From NCBI RefSeq assembly GCF_015832195.1, contig NC_052017.1, positions 48,809,652 to 48,873,651 on the forward strand: 64,000 nt of DNA, written 5' to 3'. The notes beneath the pieces were generated by a model, which did not search any database, was not told where the DNA came from, and saw only the letters and a list, made by a program, of their open reading frames with translations. Made by a program: the position numbers and the translations under genes. The stretch is from Motacilla alba alba. Lineage: Eukaryota > Chordata > Aves > Passeriformes > Motacillidae. Numbering within the stretch: position 1 is the stretch's first letter; the number at the start of each line of letters is the position of its first letter. Positions 47,891 to 62,300 of this stretch are shown here, in pieces.

Positions 47891-47912
47891 TATTATATAT
47901 ACATATATATGT
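47891..47912. repeat. TA-rich microsatellite
   Basis: A short alternating run of the type tattatatatacatatatat that is near-palindromic. A similar patch lies at 53306-53342 with TATG and CACA units. Confidence 0.65.
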
Positions 47913-49439
47913 ATGGTATCTCTGCTGGAATCCACACTGCACTTATTGTGTATATAAAGATCCTGTGAAATTCTGGAGAAGGTCTGTGTAGATTAAATTT
48001 TTACTGTAGGTCTGCACTGCTTCACGTGGCTAGAAAGGATTAGCCATCACCCACAGCCCTCATCAGAGGTGTGTGTTACATTTGGGTGACTTTTATTATT
48101 ATTATTCTTTTAACTGTCAGTATTGTGAAATTGGTTGTGAAAGATGAAAAATGAGGGCCAAAACCCTTGGCAGGATTTTTTTGCATGGTATGGCTTTAAA
48201 GCAGTGTATGAGGAATGCTTAGTAATTATGATCTTAGAACAGGGAAATCCGCATTTTTTTAGGGCGGGGGTAGTCTAACAAAAGCAACTGTTTACTGTTA
48301 AAGAAGTGGCTGCTTTTTTGATGGTTCATGTACACATTCAGAAAAAAATACTTAATTCTGTGGAAATACACCATGCTTCAGGTACAGGGTTTTTATGAAT
48401 AAATGATTATTTTAGTAAGGGGTTTTTGTAAGAGTAATTTTTCCATGTTCCTCTTCATGTAATCTCATATGTGATCTGCAAAGCAAATATAAAATTTGGA
48501 AGAGGATATACATGGCAAACAAGCTGCCTTAAGTATTTTCACATTACTAAGATACAGCTGATGTTTTGAAAATTTATTGGTTTTCAATAGTGATCCTAGT
48601 AATTCTTAATAAATTGAAAAGATTTCCATTAGGGCTGCATCAACACTGTCATACTGTAACCGAGAATTGATAGGAATATATATCAGAATAGTATCAGAAA
48701 ATACCACCTAAAAGACTCCATAAAGGAAATTATCTCATTGATATTTATTATTGTTGTTATGATTGCACATAGTAAGTGTTATGAATGAGTAAATATAAAT
48801 AAATAACTAATTAAAATGTAATCTCTTTAACCTGAAGCATGGGGTTTTTTTGCATGCAAGACTAACAAACATAGTACCAGAAGTGAATGCTTAGGATTCC
48901 TCTTTATTTCAATATGGGCGTTTAATAATATTTTACTACATATAGATGGTTTTTAATGTATTTTTTTTACATGTAGGCTTTCACTTTACATGCTCTGCAG
49001 TAAAAACATGGAGATACAAGGTGAAGGGAGATAAGAACAGAATAACCACTCACTGATTTTTCAGATTTTCTAAAATTACAGTAGTAAAGCAGATTAAAAC
49101 CCCAAAAATTAGTACATTGTTTTTTCTCTTTTTCCTATATTGCCAAACTTAAAAAAAATTACAACTAAGCATGCCAAAACCAGAGTACTTTGGACATTGC
49201 TTACTTAATACCGTCTCCTTTCAACTGAGGAAAATATTGGGGTGTATTTACATACCCAGCTATTTCCCTTCTTTTTTCATTCTGTAGGATGTCTGTAGTC
49301 AGAATTCTAATACAGTATTTACAAATCCTGCATCTCCTAGCCTGATCAAGAATATTTGTGTAGATGTGCCAAATGTATTTCTGGAACAATAAGGTCATAG
49401 TCTCTTCCAGAAGTGAGGAGATTCCTGTAATAATCTTCA

Positions 49440-49560
49440 TATGAACAATGACACTAGGTCAGACTAGAGGCCTGGGCAGTTCTCTGTCCCCTCTGACAGT
49501 GGTCAGAAACAGCTGCTAGAGACATGTACTAGAACAGGAGAAGTGTCTAGAGGCACACTG
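49440..49560 (+). repeat. Possible ancient sauropsid interspersed repeat
   Basis: The words aggtcagactagaggcctgg and ctctgacagtggtcagaaac, followed by agctgctagagacatgta and gaacaggag, resemble an old repeat common in turtle, crocodile and bird genomes (AGGTCAGAC...CTAGCCCAGT...CTGACAGTGGCCA). The match is from memory and partial, and the family name is not certain. Confidence 0.4.
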
Positions 49561-51982
49561 TCATTATGGGACAAAATGCTGGTTTTAGAAAGCTTTATTC
49601 CACAGAGAACTATGGTCTTTGGAGAGCCCAGTTAGGGCATCCTATTCTGTTTATCCTACAGACTTCCTAGATCTTTATGGCTGCAACAAAACCTTGATGC
49701 TCTTTCACATCCACTTTCTGTAGGATCTGCTTTGCAGGTGCCTAAAGGACACCTGAGATTTTTCTCTGGCCTCAGAATTACCATCTCTGTGGAGTACCTT
49801 TATAGTTCTGAAGTTGTTTACTCCTGCTGATGTAGGAAGAATCTGCTGTATCCTACAGTCCCAAATCCTTATGCTCACCACTGCATTCCAAGTCAGTAGT
49901 CAGTGGGCGTGCCATTTCTCGCCTTTTCCTCATGAGCACTAGATGGATATTTCAGGCTTTCACTGCTCTCCTCATGCTTCTGCCACCTGTTGGTCCTGCT
50001 TGTCCCTTTTCTCTGACTTTCAAATATCCATTTATCCATATTCAGAAGTTGCACTTCAGCCTTGGAGGAAGAACTAGGAGCAGCTCCTTTAACTTTGTTG
50101 CGTTTTATTTCTCTTCCACAAAAATCTCCAAAGTCATGTAAGTGACCTGCAGTTGAAGCAAGTTTTTACTGCAGTTTCTTCTCCTGAGCCTTCTGTGACC
50201 AGGCAGAGTTTAGTGCAGATAGAAATTGTGTTGAGCAAAGGCTGAGATTACCGCAAGTTCCATTTATTTAAACTCCCTTTTATATTTTAAAGGATCCCAG
50301 AGATCCTTTTCATAGAATGTTGCTTGACAAAGGTGTAGTTTCCTATGAATTGTAGGTTGCAAAGTACAGGTTTTTTTCCCTGGGTCCAGAAAGGTTTTGA
50401 GGCTACGCTGTCTTGAGGCTAAGAAAATTGAACTCCTTAGCCATGCCTCTGACTTTCTTACCTGCTGACACCTGCTGAATTATACCTCAGGTGCCTGTGT
50501 GCTTGGCTTGTCATTATATACATCGTGGAGATGGTTCTTAAGGAAGAAATGGGTAATTATATACTGTTCAAGTGAAAGGACCCATCTGATACAAAAAAAA
50601 ATAATTTCTGACTGTTTTGGGCATTTTCCTTTTAATGTAGGAAATGTACTTTGGTGGCACTGGAAGTGCAACATTATTGTCCAGGAAGGCAGGTAAAACA
50701 GGTCTTATATGAGCAATAGCAGTGTCCTACTCAGCCTGGAATTCTCTCTCTTTGTGCTGGGAATGACTGTGCCAGACATTTTCCTATTGGCAGTCGAGAT
50801 GGGAAGGCTTGTAGAACTTGTGGATTTGCTGACAGGCATAATCAAGCCTACTGAAGACAGCTTGCCAAAAAGTACCAGATCAGGCAGCCACAGTGATTTC
50901 CTGTCCTGGGAGTAAAGAATCCAGCAGGCTGTTTCTCCTCCAGTTTTTCTGCTTGGAGATGTTCAGACACTGAGCTTCTTGTTAGTGATGAATGACAAGT
51001 GATAGGTCTTCCACTTAATGGGACAGTGCTTTGTTTGGCATATTTCTTATTCCATGGTCGATACACTTGGCCAAGTTAGACCTTTGCTAGCAAGCATACA
51101 GCTGATCTACTTACTTCTGATACACTTGCTCTCAGCTCTTCATTCAGGTGTTAGAGCCTCTGGAAATACCTCTTTGCTCTAAAGCCTTCTTATTACTGAG
51201 GATGTGCACTCTGTGTTCTGCCTTTGCAGAAAGTGGGTACTGAGGAGCTTTTTCTTGGCAGTATGGCTCAAGCAGCTTTTTAATCATAAGGGACACCATA
51301 ATTTACAGTAGAAAAGGACTTGAGTTCATGTCAGCCAAATGAGCTATATTCCTCTCCCTGTGCTGTTCAAGATCTCTCATAGGTCTTTGGCAAGTTCTCT
51401 TGCAAATTTGAAAGCCCTGTTCCAAGACTTCTAGGGAATTGCCTGCTTGTATACCATTTGGAAGCTTTATATGAGCTAAGTGTTAGTAGGAAACCTCAGG
51501 CTGACTTAGCAAGAAGTCTGGCATCCTCTCTTTTCCCAAAATATCAGTTTAGGTCAGTAGTCTTCAAAATGGATTAAATGTAGAAATAGTGATTCTTCAA
51601 GAGAGCCATGTGCCTTTGGAAGAAATGCTTGCTGATGAAATACAATCATGACAGAAATGTCTGTTAACTTTCTTCTGAATTTTTTTCCAAAAACCTCTGT
51701 GGGGCTGAAGCATTAATCTTGGTGTTGTAATTTGAAACAAGGTGAACTTCATACTTTTTGCAGCACTTTCAGCAGGAAGATACTGCATGGTGTATTTTTA
51801 TCTATAGTTCATAGGGATTTTTTTAAATCTTTAGTACATTGGCGGACTGGCAATATTATGTATTGGTTATTGCTTTACACTGACAAAACTGTTAAAACTT
51901 TTTGATGTATCTAATGTATCTGTATAAATAAGTAACTGGAAAACCTGGTTGAACCAGGTGAACAGTTTGGCAATAGAAGGCT

Positions 51983-52064
51983 TAGGTGAGCCTATAGTAC
52001 TCTCCACAATAGGTGAGCACTATAGTATATAGCCTCCACAATAGGTGAGCACTATAGTAACACC
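51983..52064 (+). repeat. Imperfect tandem repeat, about three copies of a 27-32 bp unit
   Basis: Units start with taggtgagc at 51983, 52010 and 52042. Copy 1 is 27 bp, copy 2 is 32 bp because atagtatatagcc is expanded, and copy 3 is partial, ending in actatagtaacacc. Each unit carries tag/gtgagc, which resembles a 5' splice site. Confidence 0.85.
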
Positions 52065-53305
52065 ATACATGAAGGAACTGTAGAAAGCTGTTCCCAGCTT
52101 TAGGAAATTTCAAGTTAGGTTTTTGTATCTGTCATTATGCTTTTTTCCCCTTCTCAATAAGGCATATGGGCCTTTGTTGAAAAGTATTAAAATTGTGTTT
52201 ATTTGCTTTCTTTGGCTTGATTTCCTAGCAGAAGACATTTTGAAGGCTTTAGAGGCTTTAGTAGGACAAAATTTAAATTAAAAGGCCCTGCATAAAACAA
52301 ATGTGAGACTGAAAAGATAGGTGAAATCTCAGCCAGTTGAAGTTAACCTCATTAGAACTAGGTGCTGTAGTTAAGAAACATTTGTGTTAGAAGGGCTTCA
52401 GTAATTGTGGAACTGTAAATACACAAGGTTAGTGAATGGACTTGAAACAAGATAGACTCATGCTCACTGTATTGATTGTCTCTAGACTCAGGAGAGTTCT
52501 ATGTTCACTTGTACAAAAACCAAAAGAATTCATAATAATCAATGCCCACGAAGGTTTTTTTAAAATTTTGAATTCTGAAGTCCATGAATGTCTCCTCTGT
52601 TATTCTTGTTAGCCCTCATCAAGTGATTTCCAAAGTGCTCTATTTGCTGTGCAAAATAAACTAGGATTTTTTGGTTTTCTTTCTTCTAGCCTGGCCTTTG
52701 GTATAATGTAAAGCTGCTCTGAGGTAATATTAGTCAGCAAAACATCCCTGACATTCTCTGGCTCTTTGTTTCCTTTTTGATTTCCGGGTGATGGTGAAAT
52801 TCAATGATTTTTCTTTGACATCCCAGCTAAAAAGTCTTTTTTGTCATTCTGAGCAGCCTTGGAGATTCGCCTTGGGTGTCAGAGTTTGAATCAGAGAATT
52901 TGTTACAGAATGCCTGTTTGCTTCCTTTTCCCCACAGTTAATGTCAATTAACTTCCATCCCAAAAGATCTTTGCCCATGGAATTGCTGGGTTGCAGTTCT
53001 GTGGTCATGAACTGCAGCTATTTTAACCTCATCCAGAGTTCAGGGAGGTTGGAGGACTTTCAGCTTTCCGTGTCTTCTGAGAGTTACTGGATTTTGTTGT
53101 TGTTTATTCCCCTGAATGGCACTTGAGGTTAGGGTTCCCTTCCATATGATCAGTGCTCTGTTGTCCTTCGACCGTTATAAATAGTTGTGCAGTCACTTAG
53201 GTGTCTATTCCTGTAGTAAATACCTTCCTTTGCAGCTTTCTTCAGAGAGGGATTGAAAAATCCACCTTAATAAGGAATCTGAATGAAAACAAACATGAAA
53301 AATTA

Positions 53306-53342
53306 CGAATATATATGTATGTATACACACCTATACATATAC
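53306..53342. repeat. AT/GTAT microsatellite patch
   Basis: Alternating purine-pyrimidine sequence (acgaatatatatgtatgtat followed by acacacctatacatatacc). Short and degenerate. Confidence 0.65.
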
Positions 53343-56300
53343 CTTCAGAAAATATGTGTATGTGTCCATAACACTGTTCATTACTCTGTTTTCTGTGTGT
53401 CACCAAAGTGATAGTTCATACTAACCTGTTTTTCACTAAATTTCTAGAAGTTTCAGTTAAATTGTAGGATTCATTATGTTGGTGTAAGCATGATATTATA
53501 TCAGACAGTCTTGTCTCAAAAGGCTCGTAGTCTGGAAATAAGCTTGTAAATGGATAAAATAGGGAGAGAGTACCAGTGGAGCATGGATGAAGAGGTCTGG
53601 AGATAAAAGCACACTACAAGATACAGCCCAGTCTGCTTGTGACATCTCTGCCTGGGGTTCTGGTTCCAGACATCTTACTGGCAATTGTGGTTGTACCAGA
53701 CAGTGATGAGAATAAGGGAGACAACCCAGCCCTTATTTAGCTGCTGACACTGAGTACTGATTATTTGAAGCAGTAGGAAGGGGAAGCAATTTGTTTGTAT
53801 TTTCATGTGGGTTAATCTAGAAGAAAAAAGAGGAAGGAGGGAGGAGGAAGATGGACTAAAATCAGCTGACCCTGCCACTTGGAGTCTGTATGGACTGTGA
53901 CTGTGTTGAAGAGTAAGCAAAGAAAACCATTCCAAAACATTCCCGAATTGCTGCTTTGTGGAGTAGCAGGTGTGATTCCTCTTCATAGGGTGGTCTGTTG
54001 TTGTGTGGGAGAAGGGTCTTAACAAACCTGTTGCATTTCTTTTGACAATGGTATATGCTTTCAAACAGAGAAGCAGGGAATGGAAATTATTTTTGTAATG
54101 TAAGTATTTGCACCTGTGTTGGAAATTTTTTTTTAATGTATAAATTAAATGGCTTTTACGCTATAAGAGAAAAAACACTTTAAAGTCAAGTTACTTCGAC
54201 CTTCTGTCTTGCCCTAGTGAACTTCCAGAAGATACAAATGTGTTATCTACTACATGCAAAACTAATTGTATAGTTGAGTAGTTTGTGGTGACAGGTGGTG
54301 TGAATTGTTGTTATTAAAGTGTCTGTTTAAATTGTTCCAGAATGGAATACACAAATGGGCACTGACAACAGTAATGAAAATTCTATATTACTGAAACTAT
54401 TACGTCACAGTATCTCAAATCATTCTGTTTTGGCATCAGAATTACAGATGGTACAAATCAATTGTTTGTGTTCCTGCTTGTTCTTAGTAATTTCTGTAAT
54501 GTAAAATAATTAGTGCAATTTTCCCCATTCAAATGTAAAACTAGGATCAAATTAAAGTAAAATGTAAATAGGTTATTAGGAAGTTAGATTAAAAACTGAA
54601 AATAAGACTAATGCTGTCATGTTCATAAAATTAGCATAACTTCCAAACTCACCTGTTGAAACTGAACAAATGGGCCGGGGTCGCAAATGTATGTCCTTTT
54701 AATTATTTATGAAAACTGAGTGCCAGTAGAGAAAAGAAATACATGAGTGCTGTGAAAGATTACCATGGGAGCGTGAACATTGTGCATGAGTTGAAAGATG
54801 ACTGCATGAGCTTCCAGTTGAGTAGAAACCAACATTAATCAATTTGAGATAAGCCTAAAAAATCAGGCATCTCTGTTCTTGCTGCTCGTGGAACTGCTTG
54901 TCTTCTTCCACATCCAGGCTTTGGTCTTACCTAATGTATGCTAAACTTTGTGCTAAGTATTACACTGTTATTTTCCTTGTTTTGTAATTTTCTTATTTAC
55001 TGTGTGCTTGGTAAATGTTTATTAATTGAATTGATCGCCGCATCATGTCTGTGAAGAGCTAGTATTATTAATCTTTTATACCTGTGAAACTGTGTACAAA
55101 GGAATTGAGGCTAAACTTGTTGAAACTATGCATTTAGTGTTAAGAATCAGCTTCAGACATTACTGACTAAGCTTCTTGAAGCATGTTATATTCAATACAT
55201 AATTCTAAAAGAATTTGCATGCTCAAGAGCAGCTTCAAATTTTACCATATGCGTGCTGGTGCTGTCATCTTCAGTCCACCTAAGAATTATTTTGTGCTTC
55301 TTCTTAGTACGGAGTCCTGTGTTGGTACCTGATTAACATGTCACACCTCAAGGCTTGAGATGTACTAGCCTAATAGTTGAAAACCTGGCACCACTTTCTT
55401 CCTTCTAAGTGCAGCTGACTCCTAATTTCTGCTTGTTCCTCCTGCTGCTGTTCTCTCGTGGGGTGTATAATTGTATGGAGAGATCTGCTTAGCATCTCAG
55501 CCCTCAGAGACAGCACACTCGTTGGGTGGAAACTTGTGTTCATGAGCAATGTCTCTGGCATGTAGGAGGAATGTTTTAATGGAACAGGCGCAGTGCAGGT
55601 GGGCTATCTTGGGAAGTTCTCTAACTGTGTCTGCTAGATTTCTAACATAGGCAGATAAAGTAAGGAATACAAGGTATTGTAAAGGTATTTCAAGATACTG
55701 TGCTATTTTGTTCAGTTTATGCTGCTGTTCCCGTTTGAATGACTTTCTGGGTGCCTCAGGGATGATGACTTTTGGCATTGGAGGAAGTGGGGTGGACAAG
55801 TCAGTACAGAGTGAATGTCAGTCACTGGGGCTGAACATGACAGAATTCATCTGTCAGTTTCCTTAAAGTGGGCTTTCTAGTGAGTGCTTTTCTATTCTGC
55901 TTAGTCACATGAATTATTTTCTAAGCTGTTTAAAAACAACAGGAAGGCTTTGCCAGTGGAGATGCTGGGGGGGGCGGGGAAGGTTCGTTTGAGTTTAGTA
56001 TTGTATCTGATGATTTTAAAATATATTTCTGAACTTCGTTTCAAAAACTCTGGTGGCTTGTCTTGGAACAACTGAATGGGTTTGCTGATCCTAGTTGCCC
56101 GCCTGGGTGTCTTTGTCAAAGGCCATCCAGCTTCAGTCAGAGGCATTTAGGCTAAGTTACTGAATCATGAACTGCAGTGGCCCATGAGACTGGTACAGGA
56201 TCCTTTTGCTGTTCTCTCACTCTCCTGTTTCCCTATATGCAGGTAATAACTACCATAAGACAAATCTGTTGAACAACCCAGTAAGTTAATCTCCCAATGA

Positions 56301-59300
56301 AGTTCTGTTTGTGAGGTTTCTCTGGTAGACAAGGTGTGTGCATGCAAAAATTTATTATAACAGAGAGGTTTTGGAGAATGGAGAGTTACTTGTTTGCAGA
56401 TGCAGTTGCTGTTTTCTCAGGAAATGGACACAAGGCAGCTGAAATTCAGTTGATGAAAACTTGTATATAAGCTAGGATCTCTGCGGCTCTTCATAGCTCA
56501 GTCTTCCCCAAAGTTTTATTGGCAGAGTTGTGGCAATTAGCAGTGATCTGTTGCTTAACTTGTATAGCAAAGCCAGTAAGTGATGCTGACAGTACAAGTT
56601 ACTTAAACTAAAATAATTTTATCTAAGTTGGTCTAATTATATCCATCCTGTAGGATCTACCAGTGTAACTAACTGAAACTATGGTTCCTGTTTAAAAAAA
56701 TAGTCTTGTCTAATGTTGATCCAAGTGGTTTTTACTTGAGCAACTGCTGCTTTTTTGTTGCTCTCAAATGTTTTCCTAACCTAAGGCAAGCTGAAAGCAT
56801 CTATATACTAAGTGTCACTCAGCTGAAGTTGAAAGAACACCTTTGTGCTTCATACAGATACTTGAGACTGAAGAATACTTATTGGCTAGTTTTATGGGAG
56901 GTTTTATATATGTTTGTCAGTTGAAGTTCACAGATCAGTTTTTCAAACATGGAAATTACAACATTTAGAATGTTAGAATCTGTTAATACAGCAAGGTCTC
57001 TATGCATAGTAGATCAAATAGCTTTAGATAACTCAGTAGTTTAAAACCTGAAGGGAATTTCCAAAACTTCTCAGTCTCCAGCCAATTTTCTGAACTTTAC
57101 ATTCCTGTTTTACAGAACCAGACTTATGAAAAGATGCTATTCTAGACTATTTTTATAATCTTATGATACCTGGAAAGATAAAGAGAGTCCTTACTGAGTT
57201 ACTGAGAGTGAGATCAGTCTGTATAGGAGGGTAGCATCACAGTCATTGCCTTAAAAGTCACCCTTGCTATGTCAGAGGTTGTAATTCAGATCGTGAAGTG
57301 CTGCAAATTTCCTTCCCTGGCCCCCCAATAGATACCACTTTAAAAGTAAATAATAAGGCCTGGCCCAAGGATTAACAAGTAGATTTTGCAAAGACTGAGA
57401 GCTACAGAAGATTCAGGAAAAATCCCAGTTACAGAGACCAACAGACAACAGAATGTACATTCAAAGAATTAAATATGACCTTTGCAACATCTGCCCACTA
57501 TGGCTGGGAACAGAATGTGGTTGTTATTGCAAGTGCCATGCTGAGGAAACAATTAGGTTTTGTGTCTTCGTCATTGATAGGGTTGTTGTGATCTATTATT
57601 TATAGTTTGTGTGTGTACATTAGCTTGTTTGTTTGTTTATCTTTGTTTGATATCAGCACTTTCCTTAGATCCACTCCACTTGGTGTCTTGTGAGAGAGGC
57701 TGTCCGTTTCGCCATGTAGCTTCTGCAGTTGTCCTTCCTTGAGTTCATTTTGTTTAGGTATTGCTCTATTCCCCTCAGCCTATACTTAGACTTTCAGCAG
57801 CTGTACTTTTTTAAGCTGCCTGGGCTAATTTCCTTCCCTGTCTTGTCTAACTCATTATATTCTGAGTCAGCCACTGGATTGTGCTTGCCTTGGTGTTTGT
57901 ATGGCCCCACAGTGAGGCAGACTGGGGAACTTGCTCAGTGAAATTATTCATCTTGGCCAGTTTTTGTTCTTGGTTTAGCCCCTCCCTTTTGTGACTTAGT
58001 GCTCAGCTGTACCAGTGCGAGAATGAGAGAGGTCAGTAGGAGTGAGTGGGAGTTGCCAGTTAACCTATTATATGAAAAGCTGAGTAAGTACTTGAGCTTA
58101 TCCTGGCCATTTATCCCACGCAGAGCTGAAGCTGCTGTCTGTTCCTAATTTACCACTGATTGTTTATTAACCTACAAAGCCAAAAGGGTAACAGTAGTGT
58201 TTTCTTTCAGTCCAGAATGAACTGCATCTTTTGCTTCAATCTCTGCTAGATAAGAAATGAAGCTATGAAGCTTTTGAATTAGCTGAGATAAAGGCATAAC
58301 ATTTTGTTGTTTTTCAGAAAAAAAAAATGTACTCCCCATCATTTTACTGTAGGTGTGTTCTTAAGTAAGATAGTTATTGCCTACAGTTAGAGATTTCTGA
58401 GGGATTAAAGACATCTGAGGAACAGTATCCCTTTCAGAATTTACTAATGTTAAATTGTGTTGCATGTTGTATCAGAAAACAGTTAAATTTTTTTAGGGAA
58501 GCATTTTGAAAAAAGGATTTAGGAACAAAAAGTGAAACAGAGTTTTGGAGCATTTGTTACTCGTAAGTTTCTATACCCTGAAATTCCCTTTTTTCACAGG
58601 GAATTTTTTTTTAGTGAAATTTTTGTCAAAAGACTTATGAAAGTGGAAAAATATGAATTTGACTAGTAAAGCCCTGCTACCAAATACAAATGGAGCAAAT
58701 GTTTTTTGTACTTTTAGGTCAGCACTTGTGTACTTTATTTAACAGTTAGGCATGCTTTTAATAAGCAGTTCTTGTTTTCAAAACAGGAATACAAGTCCAA
58801 AATCACACTCAGAATCTTTCTTTTTCCGTATTGTTTTGTCATCCCGTGATGTACAGATTTGTAGATCATACTGGGGAGAGCATCAAGGCAGTAGAGCAAG
58901 TGAACATTCCAAAGTTGTAATATATTTGAAGTAGTTCAAGTGCTTTAGTCTGAGGAGGGGAAGAACTCAACACCAGGAATTAACTCCTGGGTGAAAAAAC
59001 TGATTTCACAAAAGGCTGGGTAATTCCCTTGCTTGCATACAGTACCCGTTCTGGTGTGGAGTTACTCTCAGTGCTGAACTCAGCCTTATGACTGGAATAA
59101 ACCTTCTTCCAAAAAAAGACTCCTAGGGCCTTGCAAAGTGTTAGAAACCTTTAAGTTTAACTCATGGAAGTGTCATCTGTGTTAGCAGTCTGCAGGAAGT
59201 GAGGGATTTTTTTTTCTATTGCTTCCATTTCTAGACTCATTGAACTTCAGTTTAAAAAACAAAACAAACCTGGAGATGCACACACAAAAAAGAGAAACCT

Positions 59301-62300
59301 ATCAAAACCCCCCACCACTCCACTGTAAAACTGAAAGGGGCTTCAGCTGCTGTGATACGCTTCCATTTCACGTCTGTCTGTTAGGTTTGGTGTATTCTCA
59401 CCAGCTTCCTGAAGTGGAACTGAGGCTTCCAGGGCTCTCTGAGAGTCTGTCTGACTAGAAGGCTTGAAGGATAAGAAAAAGTAAAGGTTAGGAGTGAAAA
59501 CTAACAAACAATGTAGATAAATGTCTTGTGTGTATTTTTATTCCTCTCCATGAGGGAATATTTTCTTCTGGGTCTCAGCTGAAAAAAAGCTCAGTTGGAT
59601 TCAAGTCCAAAGACAGGGTAATATAATTACCCAGCTGATGAGGCTCTGCATTTTAGCTGTGTGCTGAGCACTTAAAGATGTTAAAAATGCAGTGGGGCTA
59701 AAGCCCCCTAGAATTGTTTATAGTGTTCTTTCCTTTAGGAATGCAGTAGCTGAACTTGTCCCTATTTGGTCAAAGGACTGTGTGTTCTGTGGGGAGCCTT
59801 GAACATGCACTGTTCAGTGGAAGGAATTAATACTAGAGAGAGATATAAGAAATTTGTAATCCCAAGCTTGGTCTGAGAAGGTAAGCAACAAAACAGCTTG
59901 TATGTGTGCTCTGTCAGATATATCAGTTCAGGATCTGGAGGCAGCACTGTCTGAATTGAGAATTTAGTAAAGCTCTGGTGTTGCTTTTGTGGAGGAGAGT
60001 CAAGCCTTACAAAAGCATGAGAGATCCTTTGAAGGCATCTGCATGTGTATGACTGTTATGTATCTTGTTAGCACAGTAAAATCCTTTCTCCTGAATTGGG
60101 AAACAGCAGGTGGAGTTCTGTCATTTTTTGATTGTCTCTACAGAAACAGTGACTGGGTAAACAGAATTGGTAAAAATACTTACAGAGAGATTGGAAGGGG
60201 AAGGGAAAAATTGAACAGTATTTTTCCTCTTTAGGCAGTGTAGACTTGTGACTTCCATACTATACGAAGAGAAGTTACTTCAGGCTTTGTTCTGGTATGC
60301 ATATGCCATCATGCAGTTGAAGAGAAAGATCAATGAAATAGAAATGAAATGTGGTTTACACATAACTTTGAACCACATAATATTTTTTTTTACCAATCCA
60401 TGAGGTAATAAAACAACTTTTGGAGAGTATTAATTTAAAAGAAAATTGGTTTGTAGATGTGAACTAGTTGTTGAAAGTCAGGAAGATGGAAAGTTCTGTG
60501 TCTGGACTATGTCAAATGGATTTTAAATAGTAATCTGTCCCTCCTCTTTCTCTTTTTGATGTAAAAAATCCTCATTCCTTGGATAAAGGATTTTCCCTTA
60601 CTGCTCGGGATGCATTACTAGATGATGTTTAGGTGCTAGAAATATCTGTCATATAATACATGCTGTTTCCTAATTTTAAAAGTGATCCTTTTGGGCAGAC
60701 TGAATGTGACAGCATCTACTTACTTACCAAGGGCAACTTCATCTTCTTTTAATCTTTATGGTGTACAGCAGTGAACTAGAAATACTTGAAACCCAAACAT
60801 TTTTCTGTATTTTTGTGTTCATGGCCTATATGTGTCAATTTGTAATGTTTCTATCGTTTATTCCCTAGGGGAAAAAAATAGGTAAGTAAAGGATGGGAAT
60901 GCAAAGTACTTTTTTCCCTGTGTTAGCCATCGGTGTTTGTGTATTTATGTAACTGAATAATAATACTGAACTTTTATCACCTTACTTTTCCGTTTACTTT
61001 TCTTGAGTAGGGATTTTATATTGACTCTGTTTTGTTTCTGTGAGACTTCCTTAAATGTCAGAGTATTTGTGGACAAACAAATTGTGTTATGATCTGAGCA
61101 TCTAAGTAGCTGTTTGTACCGCCTACTTCAACGTGGTGCCTCTGGGCCAAATTACTTCTTTCAAGGTGTCTCTCCACAAAATTCTGCTCTGACAAGGATA
61201 TTCTCCCTTTGAAGAGCTGTACAGGTTTGTGTGGCAGAAGGGTGTGTTCTAGGTGTAAATGAATCTTTCCCTCTTAATTTTTTTTTAGCTGGTCAAATAG
61301 TCATTAAATTTATTGGAAGAGTTTGTTCCCTCTACTCTCTGGAAGGAGAAGAAATAAGTGGTTATAATTTCTTTTTTCTCTTCTGGCTGCCACTGTCAAT
61401 TGTGACAGATGGTGTTGGAGATACACACATTGAAATGTGTTGCACACAGCATCTCTTTACAGCATCCTTGAGCTAAGGCACTCAAAATCTATTACGTGTT
61501 CCTATGTCATACTACAGGTACCGTGTCCAGATTTTGTGGTTTTATACTAATGAGCCACAAAGGCATGTGAGAGATCTTGTTCTGCACAGCAATGTTGAGA
61601 TCTAGTAAGTTTGCCACCAAATCTGTAGTAGTAGTGCACCCTCATGCTTCCAAACTGCACACGTATACTAACACAGCAGACATAATTTCCTTCACTAGAA
61701 TGAAGAGATCAGGGACTGTAAACCATGGTTCTTAGAGTGCAGCCACCAAAAATTTGATTCATCAAGCATTCCTAGCTTTTTGTTCCGGTTGACCACTCAG
61801 CCTCTTAAATGCTTTTTCTTTATGATTTTTAGTTGTTCTGTAGTTAGTAAAATATGTGTCTTCTCTGTGTGATGCCTCCATTTCATTCTGCCATTTAGGG
61901 AGGACATTCTGCCCTCTATCCTATAGGCCTCACTCTGAAAGAGGCACTTGTTCCCAAATACTCATTTGCTATGACAGATTTATGTTTTTCCTTTCACAAA
62001 GGAAATGTTCAACTGGACTGATTCCATGCGGTTAATATGTTTTGTCGTATTACCTTCCTCATGCAATTATTGAAGATACTTAAGGATTCTGCCAAGCTTC
62101 ACCTTGTGCTTGGAGTTCTAGACTTATAGCATAGCCTGGATCTGATGACCTTGTTCTTTGATTTGATAGTAGACTTGAGCTCATGTCTTTAAAGAAAGAA
62201 AGGTCTTCCTTGATAACCTGAGTTTTTGCAGGAAAGCAAAATCCAGATGTTGTTTTTAAATAGTTTTCTTGCTTAGAGTTGTCTTAGCTTCTGAGACAAG

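Noticed and set aside
53675..54064. 129-codon minus-strand open frame
   Set aside because: No recognised similarity, no neighbouring splice sites consistent with a gene, lies in AT-rich intron.
55497..55799. 100-codon minus-strand open frame with a fairly protein-like composition
   Set aside because: I considered a retrocopy or transposon fragment, but the sequence matches nothing I recognise and adjacent frames contain stops; not callable without a search.
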